A DNA stretch of 15,648 nucleotides. Source: an uncultured Ruminococcus sp. Lineage in GTDB: Bacteria; Bacillota_A; Clostridia; Oscillospirales; Acutalibacteraceae. The stretch lies in contig CACYEJ010000305.1 in assembly GCA_902773395.1 (NCBI GenBank), positions 1-15,648 on the forward strand, read 5' to 3'. The stretch's first letter is position 1; the number at the start of each line of letters is the position of its first letter. Below are positions 1 through 6,598 of this stretch, piece after piece. Made by a program: the position numbers and the translations under genes. Below the pieces are notes generated by a model that did no database searches, was not told the origin of the DNA, and saw only the letters and a list, made by a program, of their open reading frames with translations.

Positions 1-1
1 A

Positions 2-76
2 GGGAGTATAAACTCGAAAAAACTAAAAGAGATTCTTACTATGTTAGAGTTAAAATTTCTAGGTATTATCAGGTGA
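2..76 (+). CDS. Possible 3' end of an upstream gene (partial)
   Basis: Reading from base 2, a frame of 24 codons open at the window edge ends at TGA 74-76, followed at once by TAATAA. The residues include KKLKEILTMLELKFLGII, an amphipathic helical stretch that could be the end of a winged-helix domain, for example the C-terminus of a DprA-like protein; this is a guess from pattern only. A hairpin terminator begins 15 bases further on, which fits a gene end here. Frame 3 is closed by early stops. Frame 1 is open but runs through the terminator to 309, so it is less likely. CTA and ATA codons are commoner here than in neighbouring genes. Coding status is uncertain. Confidence 0.3.
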   Translation, partial: GSINSKKLKEILTMLELKFLGIIR

Positions 77-90
77 TAATAAATAAAAAC

Positions 91-123
91 ACCGTACAAG
101 GCATTATGTTTGCTTTGTACGGT
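91..123. terminator. Bidirectional intrinsic terminator between convergent genes
   Basis: Arms 91-103 and 111-123 form a 13-bp stem (outer ACCGTACAA/TTGTACGGT, one G-T wobble at 100/114, inner GCA/TGC) with a 7-nt loop. A T-rich run follows on both strands: 125-129 on the plus strand and the complement of 85-90 on the minus strand. It lies 9 bases past the stop of the leftward CobW-like gene and just after the likely end of a rightward gene, so it can serve both. Confidence 0.85.
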
Positions 124-132
124 CATTTTTAT

Positions 133-1059
133 TTAATCTTTAAAATATACGTCTATTTCATCTTTGTTCATATTTTCGCCGATAACTATTATTATTTCCT
201 GCCCGTTTTCAATTGGCTTTATCTCTGTATTTTGGCGTGTTGCGTTTATCTCAAACCAGCTTTCGTTCTCGTAAATAAAGCCCTTTATGCGAAACACCCC
301 TCTGCATGAATTGAAAATATGCTTGATATTCTCACAAAGCTTGCTTACAGAAATTGACACGTTCATATAGTAGTATGAGCTGTAGCCGTTGTCCTCGGTT
401 AGCGCCTTTACGTAATTCTCCGAAACATAGCCGCTTTCGGAAATAGATTTAAAATCATCATCAGTCAAGCTTTCCCAGTTTTTTATAAGAAGCTCACTTT
501 CACTGAGGCGGCGTTTGCAGCAAAAATGTTCGAGTGAGCGGTTTATGTGCGCCACTGTAGAGGAAATGTCGGCTGTGTTGGATTGCTGCACCTTGCTGAG
601 GATAATCTTTCCGGCGTTGGCAGTTTGTGAAGCGAGCAGAAATTCCGACTGCTCTGATAGACTGCTTTCAAGATTTGCGTCTACAATGGCGATAACGCTG
701 CCCGATTCATACCAGCTTTCGAGAGGTTCTTCGTGGAGTACGTCAAAGAACTCGTCAACGTCAAAGATTCCCGAAGGCTCAATCAGCACACGGTCAAAGC
801 CGCGCATTCCCAGCGCTATAAGCTTTGTCTTGAAGCGGCGTTTGTGACAATCAGCATCGCACGCTCCGGCAACAGTTTCAAGACGGCAGTTATCGCCTGA
901 TAACTCCTGTAGAAGCATCATATCTACATTTACTGCTCCGAAGTCGTTTTCAAGTATGCCGATTTTGTTCCCCTGCCGAATGAGATAGTCGGCGTATTTC
1001 TTTAGGAAGGTTGTCTTTCCCGAACCGAGAAAACCTGTGATTAAATCAACTTTTATCAT
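133..1059 (-). CDS. CobW/P47K-family (COG0523) P-loop GTPase, variant motifs
   Basis: 308 residues. COG0523 proteins are G3E GTPases thought to deliver metals such as zinc, cobalt or nickel to client proteins or cofactors. Visible here: Walker A GFLGSGKTT (9-17), an IEPSG switch motif (93-97) where relatives have a related IE..G motif, and a CobW C-terminal domain from about 228 to 305 with RGVFRIKGF, a WF pair and IIIVIGEN. Two hallmarks are altered. The usual GCxCC metal motif is replaced by GACDADC (65-71), and the usual NKxD guanine-specificity motif appears as SKVQ (155-158). I chose ATG 1059: it falls 5 bases after the stop of the HD gene, starts directly before the P-loop as in the family, and has an AAGGA site 11 bases upstream. 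A GTG further upstream would overlap the HD gene. Co-transcribed with the HD gene. Family is sure; the metal or client is unknown. Confidence 0.9.
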   Translation of the reverse strand: MIKVDLITGFLGSGKTTFLKKYADYLIRQGNKIGILENDFGAVNVDMMLLQELSGDNCRLETVAGACDADCHKRRFKTKLIALGMRGFDRVLIEPSGIFDVDEFFDVLHEEPLESWYESGSVIAIVDANLESSLSEQSEFLLASQTANAGKIILSKVQQSNTADISSTVAHINRSLEHFCCKRRLSESELLIKNWESLTDDDFKSISESGYVSENYVKALTEDNGYSSYYYMNVSISVSKLCENIKHIFNSCRGVFRIKGFIYENESWFEINATRQNTEIKPIENGQEIIIVIGENMNKDEIDVYFKD

Positions 1060-1064
1060 AGCTG

Positions 1065-1547
1065 TCAATGTCCTTTTGGTTTGGAGTGTCTGCAAAATAG
1101 TGTTTCGTTCAGGGCGCATATTTTATCTGCTGTGCAGACAATCCACGCTTCACGGCAACGGGGCGGAGCGGGTACGAGCGGAAACATATGATGCTTTATG
1201 ATGTCACATTCCTTTTTGGACAGCTCAAAGTCTTCAAGGGCATTTTTCAGGGCAGTCGAGGGGTGTGTGAAGCCGTGCAGTCTGTGGGCGGAGTTGTTGG
1301 TGTCGTGCCAATCGTACAGGAAATAGTCGTGGAGCAATGCGCCTCTGATTAGCGAGGTTTTGTCAACCTTTATTTTCAGAAAACGAGCGATTCGAATACT
1401 CATAACAGCTACTGAGAAGCAGTGGGCGTAAACGCTGATACTGCCGTGCTGAATGAAATTTTTAGTCATATGAAAGCGTGAGTTTTGTATCATATCATTT
1501 GCAGCCTTGGCAACGGCTGTGTGATGATTAATTTTTTGTTTGACCAT
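1065..1547 (-). CDS. HD-domain phosphohydrolase-like protein
   Basis: 160 residues. The HD superfamily are metal-dependent phosphohydrolases acting on nucleotides or phosphoesters. The metal-binding pattern is present: His42 (YAHCF), His73-Asp74 (LLHDYF), further histidines at 91, 95, 119 and 120, and Asp141 (TADK). The protein is soluble with no signal peptide. The start is ATG 1547, with GAGGG at 1556-1560 read leftward and 8 bases of spacing; the alternative GTG at 1556 overlaps that ribosome site. It is the first gene of a two-gene operon with the CobW-like GTPase, under a good promoter at 1581-1609. Pairing with a metallochaperone-type GTPase suggests, but does not prove, that this metalloenzyme is its client. 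The substrate cannot be read from sequence. Confidence 0.85.
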   Translation of the reverse strand: MVKQKINHHTAVAKAANDMIQNSRFHMTKNFIQHGSISVYAHCFSVAVMSIRIARFLKIKVDKTSLIRGALLHDYFLYDWHDTNNSAHRLHGFTHPSTALKNALEDFELSKKECDIIKHHMFPLVPAPPRCREAWIVCTADKICALNETLFCRHSKPKGH

Positions 1548-1580
1548 TGCAATCACCCTCTTAAATATATCTTTAGAATT

Positions 1581-1609
1581 AGTATAATCTAATTTTGATA
1601 ATTTTTCAA
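1581..1609 (-). promoter_or_regulatory. Sigma-A-type promoter of the HD-cobW operon
   Basis: Read leftward: TTGAAA (1609-1604), 17-base spacer, TATACT (1586-1581). The predicted start near 1574 leaves a short 5' leader of about 27 bases before ATG 1547. Confidence 0.75.
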
Positions 1610-1654
1610 TAGCTTTTAATAATTTATTATTTTAAATTTGATTAAATCCGAACA

Positions 1655-1709
1655 GCGTGGGAACTATGTAGAATTTAAAATTCAAACATAAAAAACTTTT
1701 CGCCCACGC
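1655..1709. other. Long hairpin / inverted repeat upstream of the HD-cobW promoter
   Basis: Nested inverted repeats: GCGTGGG (1655-1661) with CCCACGC (1703-1709), TATGT (1665-1669) with ACATA (1686-1690), and GAATT (1671-1675) with AATTC (1679-1683). The two GC-rich outer arms stand out in surroundings that are nearly all A and T. No T-run follows directly on either strand, so it is not a typical terminator. It sits about 45 bases upstream of the leftward -35 box. It could be an operator, part of an unmapped RNA or a remnant repeat; nothing identifies which. Confidence 0.45.
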
Positions 1710-1833
1710 CAGATATAAATGAAATGAAAAATTTAAAAATCCATTTCCAAATATCAGAACGGGAAGTTTAAGTTTACAAAATTATCTTGACAAAATATTG
1801 ACCTTTTTTCTGTCGCTTTTACGAAAAAGATGT

Positions 1834-1960
1834 GCTATAATAAATGTAGATTCCCGAAGAAATACCCAATTAGTTAAACGCTTGATACTATTTCCTCTGC
1901 GTTATTTTAGAGGAATAGTATTAAGCCTGTCCTTCCTAAATATTCAGAGGGAATTGTGTG
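1834..1960 (+). ncRNA. Candidate structured RNA with its own extended -10 promoter
   Basis: TG-C-TATAAT (TG at 1833-1834, TATAAT 1836-1841) is an extended -10 without a good -35. Transcription would start near 1848. The following stretch can close end to end: ATTCCC (1850-1855) with GGGAAT (1949-1954). Inside is a 17-pair hairpin, 1881-1898 with 1909-1925, with one G-U pair, one bulged T and a 10-base loop. No open frame with a ribosome site accompanies it. I could not match it to any riboswitch or 6S consensus I know. No U-run terminator is visible at its 3' side, so it may read on into the vanZ leader. Confidence 0.35.
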
Positions 1961-1987
1961 TGCATGAATTAATCGTATATAATACTC

Positions 1988-2016
1988 TTGACATTTCATT
2001 TGTATAGTTGTATATT
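1988..2016 (+). promoter_or_regulatory. Sigma-A promoter of the VanZ-like gene
   Basis: TTGACA (1988-1993), 17-base spacer, TATATT (2011-2016). The predicted start near 2023 gives a leader of about 135 nt before ATG 2159. Confidence 0.8.
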
Positions 2017-2028
2017 ATTTATACAAAT
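1998..2028. promoter_or_regulatory. Candidate operator palindrome over the -10 box
   Basis: A perfect 9-bp inverted repeat, ATTTGTATA (1998-2006) and TATACAAAT (2020-2028), with a 13-base centre. It covers the spacer end, the -10 box and the predicted start of the vanZ promoter, where a bound repressor would block transcription. AT-richness raises the chance of a coincidence. A weaker TTGTA/TACAA pair sits at a similar place in the exporter promoter (2834-2838 and 2852-2856). Confidence 0.4.
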
Positions 2029-2031
2029 TAT

Positions 2032-2138
2032 TGGGAAACAGCGTTCTAAACGAGATTGTGCTGCAGAATATGACAGCATTTTGATTATCAGTGTATTTTC
2101 TGCATGATAGTAATGTTGATTGCGCGTAGTGTTTCCCA
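2032..2138 (+). ncRNA. Candidate structured 5' leader of the VanZ-like mRNA
   Basis: The leader between the promoter and the gene is closed by a perfect 9-bp helix, TGGGAAACA (2032-2040) with TGTTTCCCA (2130-2138), ending 5 bases before the ribosome site. Inside are overlapping, mutually exclusive helices: TGCAGAA (2062-2068) with TTCTGCA (2098-2104), TGCTG (2059-2063) with CAGCA (2074-2078), and TATCA (2086-2090) with TGATA (2105-2109). This layout suits a cis-acting RNA switch, but no known class was recognised and there is no obvious terminator stem. Confidence 0.4.
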
Positions 2139-2158
2139 GTATGAAAGGGTATTATTAA

Positions 2159-2755
2159 ATGAAAAAAAAACAAAAAAAGATTTCCGGCAACTCCGATTAT
2201 TCGAGAAAATTTACAGCCGCACTTTTTGTGCTTTACCTGATTGCGTTGTCGTGGGGAATATTATTTAAATTCAGATTTAATTTGACAAGCCTTTATCATT
2301 CCGGTACGAGAGTTAAACCAATATTAAAACCGTACTTCTTTAAAGAAATACATTTTTATAAAGCCGATGTCTATTCCAATATTATTGCGTTCGTGCCGTT
2401 TGGAATTTATTTAAGTATGCTTATGAGTAAAGGCAAAACCGCTGTGAGAATTGCGGCGAGCGTTGGGATTATATCTGCAACAAGCTTTGTGTACGAGCTG
2501 GCTCAGTATGTTTTTGCTATCGGCTGCGCGGATATCAGCGATTTAATAAATAATACTGTTGGCGGTATAATCGGAATTATTTTGTATTATATAATAAAGC
2601 TTGCGTTACGCAAACATACAGACAGAGTAATTAATATCTTTGCCGGCGTGGCTACTGTCGTAACAGCAGGTTTGCTTGCAGTGTGGTGTATGAATGGTTA
2701 TCTTCTGTCAGTGCAGGGCGTGTTGGTGAGATTCTTTAACAGCTTGCCTATATGA
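2159..2755 (+). CDS. VanZ-like membrane protein
   Basis: 198 residues. VanZ-family proteins are small integral membrane proteins; the founder gives low-level teicoplanin resistance in enterococci, and most homologues have no known role. Hydrophobic segments lie near 18-37, 72-90, 97-120, 131-149 and 158-178. The family pattern is clear: FVPFG (78-82), then Glu113 and Gln116, then G-x-A-D-x-S-D (122-128) leading into NNTVGGIIG (131-139). AAAGGG at 2144-2149 lies 9 bases before the ATG. It stands alone: its own promoter and long leader lie upstream, and the exporter operon has a separate promoter 51 bases after its stop. No glycopeptide-resistance genes are nearby, so a resistance role should not be assumed. 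Confidence 0.85.
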   Translation: MKKKQKKISGNSDYSRKFTAALFVLYLIALSWGILFKFRFNLTSLYHSGTRVKPILKPYFFKEIHFYKADVYSNIIAFVPFGIYLSMLMSKGKTAVRIAASVGIISATSFVYELAQYVFAIGCADISDLINNTVGGIIGIILYYIIKLALRKHTDRVINIFAGVATVVTAGLLAVWCMNGYLLSVQGVLVRFFNSLPI

Positions 2756-2805
2756 TTTTGAACGTTGCCGGAAAACCGAAATTTGTGAATTAGTAAATTT
2801 TGCTA

Positions 2806-2834
2806 TTGACATTGTATTAGCATAGTGATATAAT
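2806..2834 (+). promoter_or_regulatory. Consensus sigma-A promoter of the ABC exporter operon
   Basis: TTGACA (2806-2811), exactly 17 bases, TATAAT (2829-2834): both boxes are perfect. The start near 2841 gives a ~53-nt leader ending in GGAGG at 2881-2885. A TTGTA/TACAA pair (2834-2838, 2852-2856) flanks the start and could be an operator half-site pair. Confidence 0.88.
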
Positions 2835-2893
2835 TGTACTATAATAAATAATACAAAACAGACTTAACAATCTAAAAAACGGAGGAGTATATT

Positions 2894-4075
2894 ATGAAGA
2901 AAACAGTAGGAGTACTAGTAGTTATTATTCTCGTTATAGCCTTGAGCAGCGCGGGATACTTTTTTGTTGTGCCGCTTTTTTCGGAGGAACAGCCTGAGGA
3001 AACCTTTGACGGAGTGTATGTAATGAGTGTTGAGGATATCGTAAAAAGCACTATGTTCTCGCCCAGCCGCTACAGCGGAGTAGTGGAAACTGAGGAGCTT
3101 GTTAAGATTGACGCCGACTCGGATAAGAAAATTAAAAAGACATATGTAAAAGAGGGCGATACCATAAAGAAAGGCGATAAGCTTTTTGAATATGACATTG
3201 ACGAGATGAGAATTCAGCTTGATCAGGATCGCTTGAATATTGCTCAGAAAGAGAACGTAATCAAGGATTATAATACTCAGATTGAGGCTCTGGAAAAGGA
3301 GAAGAAAACTCTTTCGACAAATAAACAGCTTACTATTACAAACCAGATTGAGGGCTTGAAGCTGGAGATAAAAAAGGCTGAGTTCGAGAAAGAATCTCTT
3401 GAAAGAGAGATAAAGAAGCTTGAAGTGTCTGTAAAGAATAATGTTGTAAAGTCGGCTGTAAACGGTACTGTAAAGTCTGTGGACGATCCAACGGAAGACT
3501 GCTATATCGCTGTTGCATCAGACGGCGATTTCAGAATAAAGGCATTGGTAAGCGAGCTTAACGTCGGAGAGTTTACCGAGGGCGATCAGATTTTGATTCG
3601 TTCTCGACTTGATTCAAACACATGGAAAGGTCAAGTTACATCTATTGATACAGCAAAGCCGACAACAGACAATAATAGTATGTTCGGCGGAGATAATACT
3701 GCAAAATACCCTGTTTATATTGATATTGAAGATACAACAGGTCTTATGATAGGTCAGCACGTTACCGTTGAGCTGTCCTTTGACGAAGAGGTCAAGGACG
3801 GAGTGTGGCTTAATCCGAGCTACATATTGAATTTCGATAAACCTAATCCTTATGTATGGGCTGAAAGCTCTAATAAAACTATTGAAAAGCGTACTATTGA
3901 GATTGGCGAATTCGATGAAAACTCAGGCAGTTATCAAATTAAGTCGGGCATTACCGAAGAGGATTATATAGCTTTCCCTGAGGATAGAATTACACAGGGT
4001 ATGGAAACTCTTTGTTCGGTTGGCATGAATAACAACAGTGAAGACGAAGATATGATTACGCTGGTGGCGCAGTGA
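2894..4075 (+). CDS. MacA/HlyD-type membrane fusion protein (exporter adaptor 1)
   Basis: 393 residues. It is the extracytoplasmic adaptor of a MacB-type ABC exporter, comparable to Bacillus YknX. It has an N-terminal membrane anchor (about 5-28), then two half-lipoyl strands (about 75-101 and 184-212) that bracket an uninterrupted charged coiled-coil hairpin (about 102-183). A beta-barrel domain (about 213-295) and a membrane-proximal domain follow. The length is normal for the family. GGAGG lies 8 bases before ATG. The ATPase follows after 15 bases, and a second adaptor follows the ATPase. With no outer membrane there is no TolC partner, so the hairpin may hold substrate or help form a channel in the cell wall. 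The family call is firm; the substrate is unknown (peptide or antibiotic export is typical). Confidence 0.88.
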   Translation: MKKTVGVLVVIILVIALSSAGYFFVVPLFSEEQPEETFDGVYVMSVEDIVKSTMFSPSRYSGVVETEELVKIDADSDKKIKKTYVKEGDTIKKGDKLFEYDIDEMRIQLDQDRLNIAQKENVIKDYNTQIEALEKEKKTLSTNKQLTITNQIEGLKLEIKKAEFEKESLEREIKKLEVSVKNNVVKSAVNGTVKSVDDPTEDCYIAVASDGDFRIKALVSELNVGEFTEGDQILIRSRLDSNTWKGQVTSIDTAKPTTDNNSMFGGDNTAKYPVYIDIEDTTGLMIGQHVTVELSFDEEVKDGVWLNPSYILNFDKPNPYVWAESSNKTIEKRTIEIGEFDENSGSYQIKSGITEEDYIAFPEDRITQGMETLCSVGMNNNSEDEDMITLVAQ

Positions 4076-4090
4076 TAAGGGGGTAATTTG

Positions 4091-4819
4091 ATGATTCTTG
4101 AGCTAAACGGAATTTACAAAAATTACTTCACAGATAATTTTGAAGTTCCTGTATTGAAGGATATTAACCTTGAGGTTGAGGAGGGCGACTATATTGCAAT
4201 TATGGGACCTTCCGGTTCGGGCAAGTCTACTTTGATGAACATTATCGGCTGTCTTGATAAGCCGACTTCCGGACGCTATTTGTTTGACGGAATAGATATT
4301 TCTCTGCAAAAGGATAATTCGCTTTCCGATGTGAGAAACAAGGGTATTGGCTTTGTGTTCCAGAATTTTAATCTGCTCCCAAGACAGACCGCCCTAGAAA
4401 ATGTGGAGCTTCCTCTTCTGTATGCAAATGTGCGCAGGAAGAAGAGAAGAGAAATCGCAAAGGAGGCTCTTGAAAAAGTGGGTCTTGGAGATAGAATGAA
4501 CTTCTTTCCTACTCAGCTTTCAGGCGGTCAGAAACAGCGTGTGGCGATTGCAAGGGCTATCGCAAATAAGCCGAAGATTCTCTTGGCAGACGAGCCGACA
4601 GGCGCTCTTGATTCAAAGTCGGGAGATCAGGTAATGGAGCTTTTCTCTCAGCTTAATAAGGAGGGTATGACGATTGTTATGATTACCCACGAAAAGGCGA
4701 TTGCGGAATGCGCAAAGAAAATGATAGCAATTTACGATGGAGAACTCATTTCTATAGAGGAATTTCAGGAAATAGTATCTTCACGAAAGCATGCGTCGGG
4801 AGGTAACGAGAATGGGTAA
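4091..4819 (+). CDS. ABC transporter ATP-binding protein (MacB/LolD/YknY type)
   Basis: 242 residues. It is the ATP-hydrolysing subunit for the FtsX-like permease encoded two genes downstream. All motifs are intact: Walker A GPSGSGKST (39-47), Q-loop Gln91, signature LSGGQ (143-147), Walker B ILLADE with catalytic Glu168, and switch His200. I chose ATG 4091, which has AGGGGG 7 bases upstream; a TTG at 4088 is in frame but less well spaced. The 3' end overlaps the start of adaptor 2 by 8 bases (ATGGGTAA), suggesting translational coupling. Nothing is missing or unusual. Confidence 0.95.
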   Translation: MILELNGIYKNYFTDNFEVPVLKDINLEVEEGDYIAIMGPSGSGKSTLMNIIGCLDKPTSGRYLFDGIDISLQKDNSLSDVRNKGIGFVFQNFNLLPRQTALENVELPLLYANVRRKKRREIAKEALEKVGLGDRMNFFPTQLSGGQKQRVAIARAIANKPKILLADEPTGALDSKSGDQVMELFSQLNKEGMTIVMITHEKAIAECAKKMIAIYDGELISIEEFQEIVSSRKHASGGNENG

Positions 4820-6584
4820 AATCAAAGCGAGATATATTGTAATTCCTGTGCTTGTCCTCTCTTTAATAGGAGGAGTTGTGTCGGCGGCTGTTGAAAAGCA
4901 AAATGAGGACACTACCGTTAATGTGTGCAAGGTGTCTAAGGCTAATGAGAAAAGAATGCTCGGATATCTTGATGTTGGGGGTTCGGACTTTGTAGGTACT
5001 CTCAAAAAGGGCAGTATCCAGAACGCCAAGGTTAATGAGGATTTGAAGATAGAAAGCGTTCTTGTAAGCAAGGGCGACAGCGTTAAAAAAGGAGATAGGC
5101 TTTTTACTTATGACTTGCAGTCTATGCGTATTGCGTTGGCTGAGGCTGAGAATACGCTGAGTACTTGCGAGAATAATATCAAGGTTGCAAACAATGAGCT
5201 TGCTGTTTTGAAGAAGCTCCAGCCCTCGGAGAATGCTCCTAAGACTGTTGCGAACGATGATGACGGACAGCCCGAAGAACAGCCAAAGGTTGAAACTCCC
5301 GATGTGCCAACACCGGCTGTTCCGGAGTTTAAATATGATAAGCTGATTACGCCGAAGTCGCAGTACATTGACGGAAGCGGTACTGCTGACGAACCGTTTG
5401 TCTACTACGTAGGCGAGGATACAGTTGTTTCAAAGGACGCTTTGCTTACGCTTTGTCCGGAGGGCGAGGAAGCTAAATATGCTTTGTTCTATGTGTGCGA
5501 TGAAACAGGAACTCCTAAGTATGCGCGTCTTGTTGACGGAAACAAGATTGACAGAGAAAACGCTGAAAACTGGAACGTAAATGACGGCGTGACTGTTGAC
5601 CCTACGGGCAATGCGTTATTTGACGGAGGTTCTGCCGGTTTTGCAAGCTTTATCTTCAAGTCGGAAACTCCGGGCGGTATGTCTGATGTTGATTTGTCGC
5701 AGTTAGAGGGCGGCGAAGGCTATGAGGGTATGGAGGAGCTTTTCGGATTTTCTGAGGAGAATGCCCAGCCCCAGCAGGAACAGCAGAATAACACTAATCA
5801 GGGTACGGCTTCGGACGAGATTACCGAAAAGGACAACTACATATATTCAAAAGACGAGCTTAAAAAAATGATTTCCGATAAGGAAAAGGAATTAGAAAGA
5901 CTCGATCTTGAGAAACGTCAGTATGAGATAGATGTTACTAAGGCTAATAAGACTCTCGAAATAGGCGCGGAGGTAGCGAATTTTGACGGTAAGGTTACAT
6001 TCGTGGCAAAGGACTTGAAACATCTTTCCGACAGCGGCGCATATGTTACGGTTGCAAGCAGTTCGGGAATGAGCGTAATTTCCTATATCGGCGAATTTTC
6101 GCTTTCTGATATAGACATCGGCACAAAAATGACTTTGACCGATTACGATAACGGCAACAACTATACCGGAACAGTTACTTCAATAAGCGATACTCCTTCG
6201 CAGACAGACCAGTTTGGAAACGAGGATACAACACAATCCTATTACGAGTTTGTAGTTACTGTAAATGAAACATTTGAGCTTAAAGAAGACGGAAGCGTTT
6301 CAATGGATATATTAAAGGAAGATAATACCGAAAGGATATGTCTGTATGCTGTCTTTGTAAGGTCAGAAGGCTCAAAGCATTATGTTATGGTTGCAAATAA
6401 AGATAATGTAATCGAGAAGCGTTATGTTGAGGTTGAAAAAAACTTATACGAAATGGTCATTGTTACAGGCGGACTCAGCATGGACGACAGAATAGCTATT
6501 GCTTACGGCAAGACGAAAGAGGGCTTAAAGGCTGTTGACGCAGATTATGAAACCATTATTTACGGCTCAGGAATGTTTTATTAA
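4812..6584 (+). CDS. Second HlyD/MacA-like adaptor with a large insertion in the coiled-coil hairpin
   Basis: 590 residues, well above the usual ~350-420 for this family. It has an N-terminal anchor (about 6-28), a first half-lipoyl segment (about 75-103) and a first helix (about 104-137). An insert of about 210 residues follows, then the returning helix (about 346-383), the second half-lipoyl segment (385-417) and beta-barrel and membrane-proximal domains. The insert opens with a Pro/Glu/Asp linker (about 138-172). Next comes a compact, probably beta-rich part with a G-S-G-T-A-D-E-P-F-V-Y-Y segment (about 188-199) and K-Y-A-L-F-Y-V (about 222-228). It ends in a Gln/Asn/Glu-rich linker (about 318-335). 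GGAGG (4799-4803) sits 8 bases before ATG 4812; the in-frame ATG at 4791 lies upstream of that site and is rejected. Likely a partner of adaptor 1 in the same complex. The insert's function is unknown. Confidence 0.85.
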   Translation: MGKIKARYIVIPVLVLSLIGGVVSAAVEKQNEDTTVNVCKVSKANEKRMLGYLDVGGSDFVGTLKKGSIQNAKVNEDLKIESVLVSKGDSVKKGDRLFTYDLQSMRIALAEAENTLSTCENNIKVANNELAVLKKLQPSENAPKTVANDDDGQPEEQPKVETPDVPTPAVPEFKYDKLITPKSQYIDGSGTADEPFVYYVGEDTVVSKDALLTLCPEGEEAKYALFYVCDETGTPKYARLVDGNKIDRENAENWNVNDGVTVDPTGNALFDGGSAGFASFIFKSETPGGMSDVDLSQLEGGEGYEGMEELFGFSEENAQPQQEQQNNTNQGTASDEITEKDNYIYSKDELKKMISDKEKELERLDLEKRQYEIDVTKANKTLEIGAEVANFDGKVTFVAKDLKHLSDSGAYVTVASSSGMSVISYIGEFSLSDIDIGTKMTLTDYDNGNNYTGTVTSISDTPSQTDQFGNEDTTQSYYEFVVTVNETFELKEDGSVSMDILKEDNTERICLYAVFVRSEGSKHYVMVANKDNVIEKRYVEVEKNLYEMVIVTGGLSMDDRIAIAYGKTKEGLKAVDADYETIIYGSGMFY

Positions 6585-6598
6585 TGTGAGGTGGCAAT

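Noticed and set aside
73..309. A 78-codon plus-strand frame
   Set aside because: It runs through the terminator hairpin and antisense to the 3' end of the CobW-like gene, has no ribosome site and gives a low-complexity aromatic product.
1798..2007. A 69-codon plus-strand frame in the spacer
   Set aside because: It starts at TTG without a ribosome site, covers the TATAAT, the folded region and the TTGACA of the next promoter, and its product resembles nothing known.
2159..2755. Glycopeptide resistance locus suggested by the VanZ-like gene
   Set aside because: There are no vanHAX, vanRS or vanY genes in the window, and VanZ homologues are widespread without resistance roles.
5208..5850. Frameshift or gene fusion explaining the long second adaptor
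   Set aside because: The frame stays open, codon use is unchanged, and the two halves of the lipoyl and coiled-coil regions match up across the insert, as expected for a true domain insertion.
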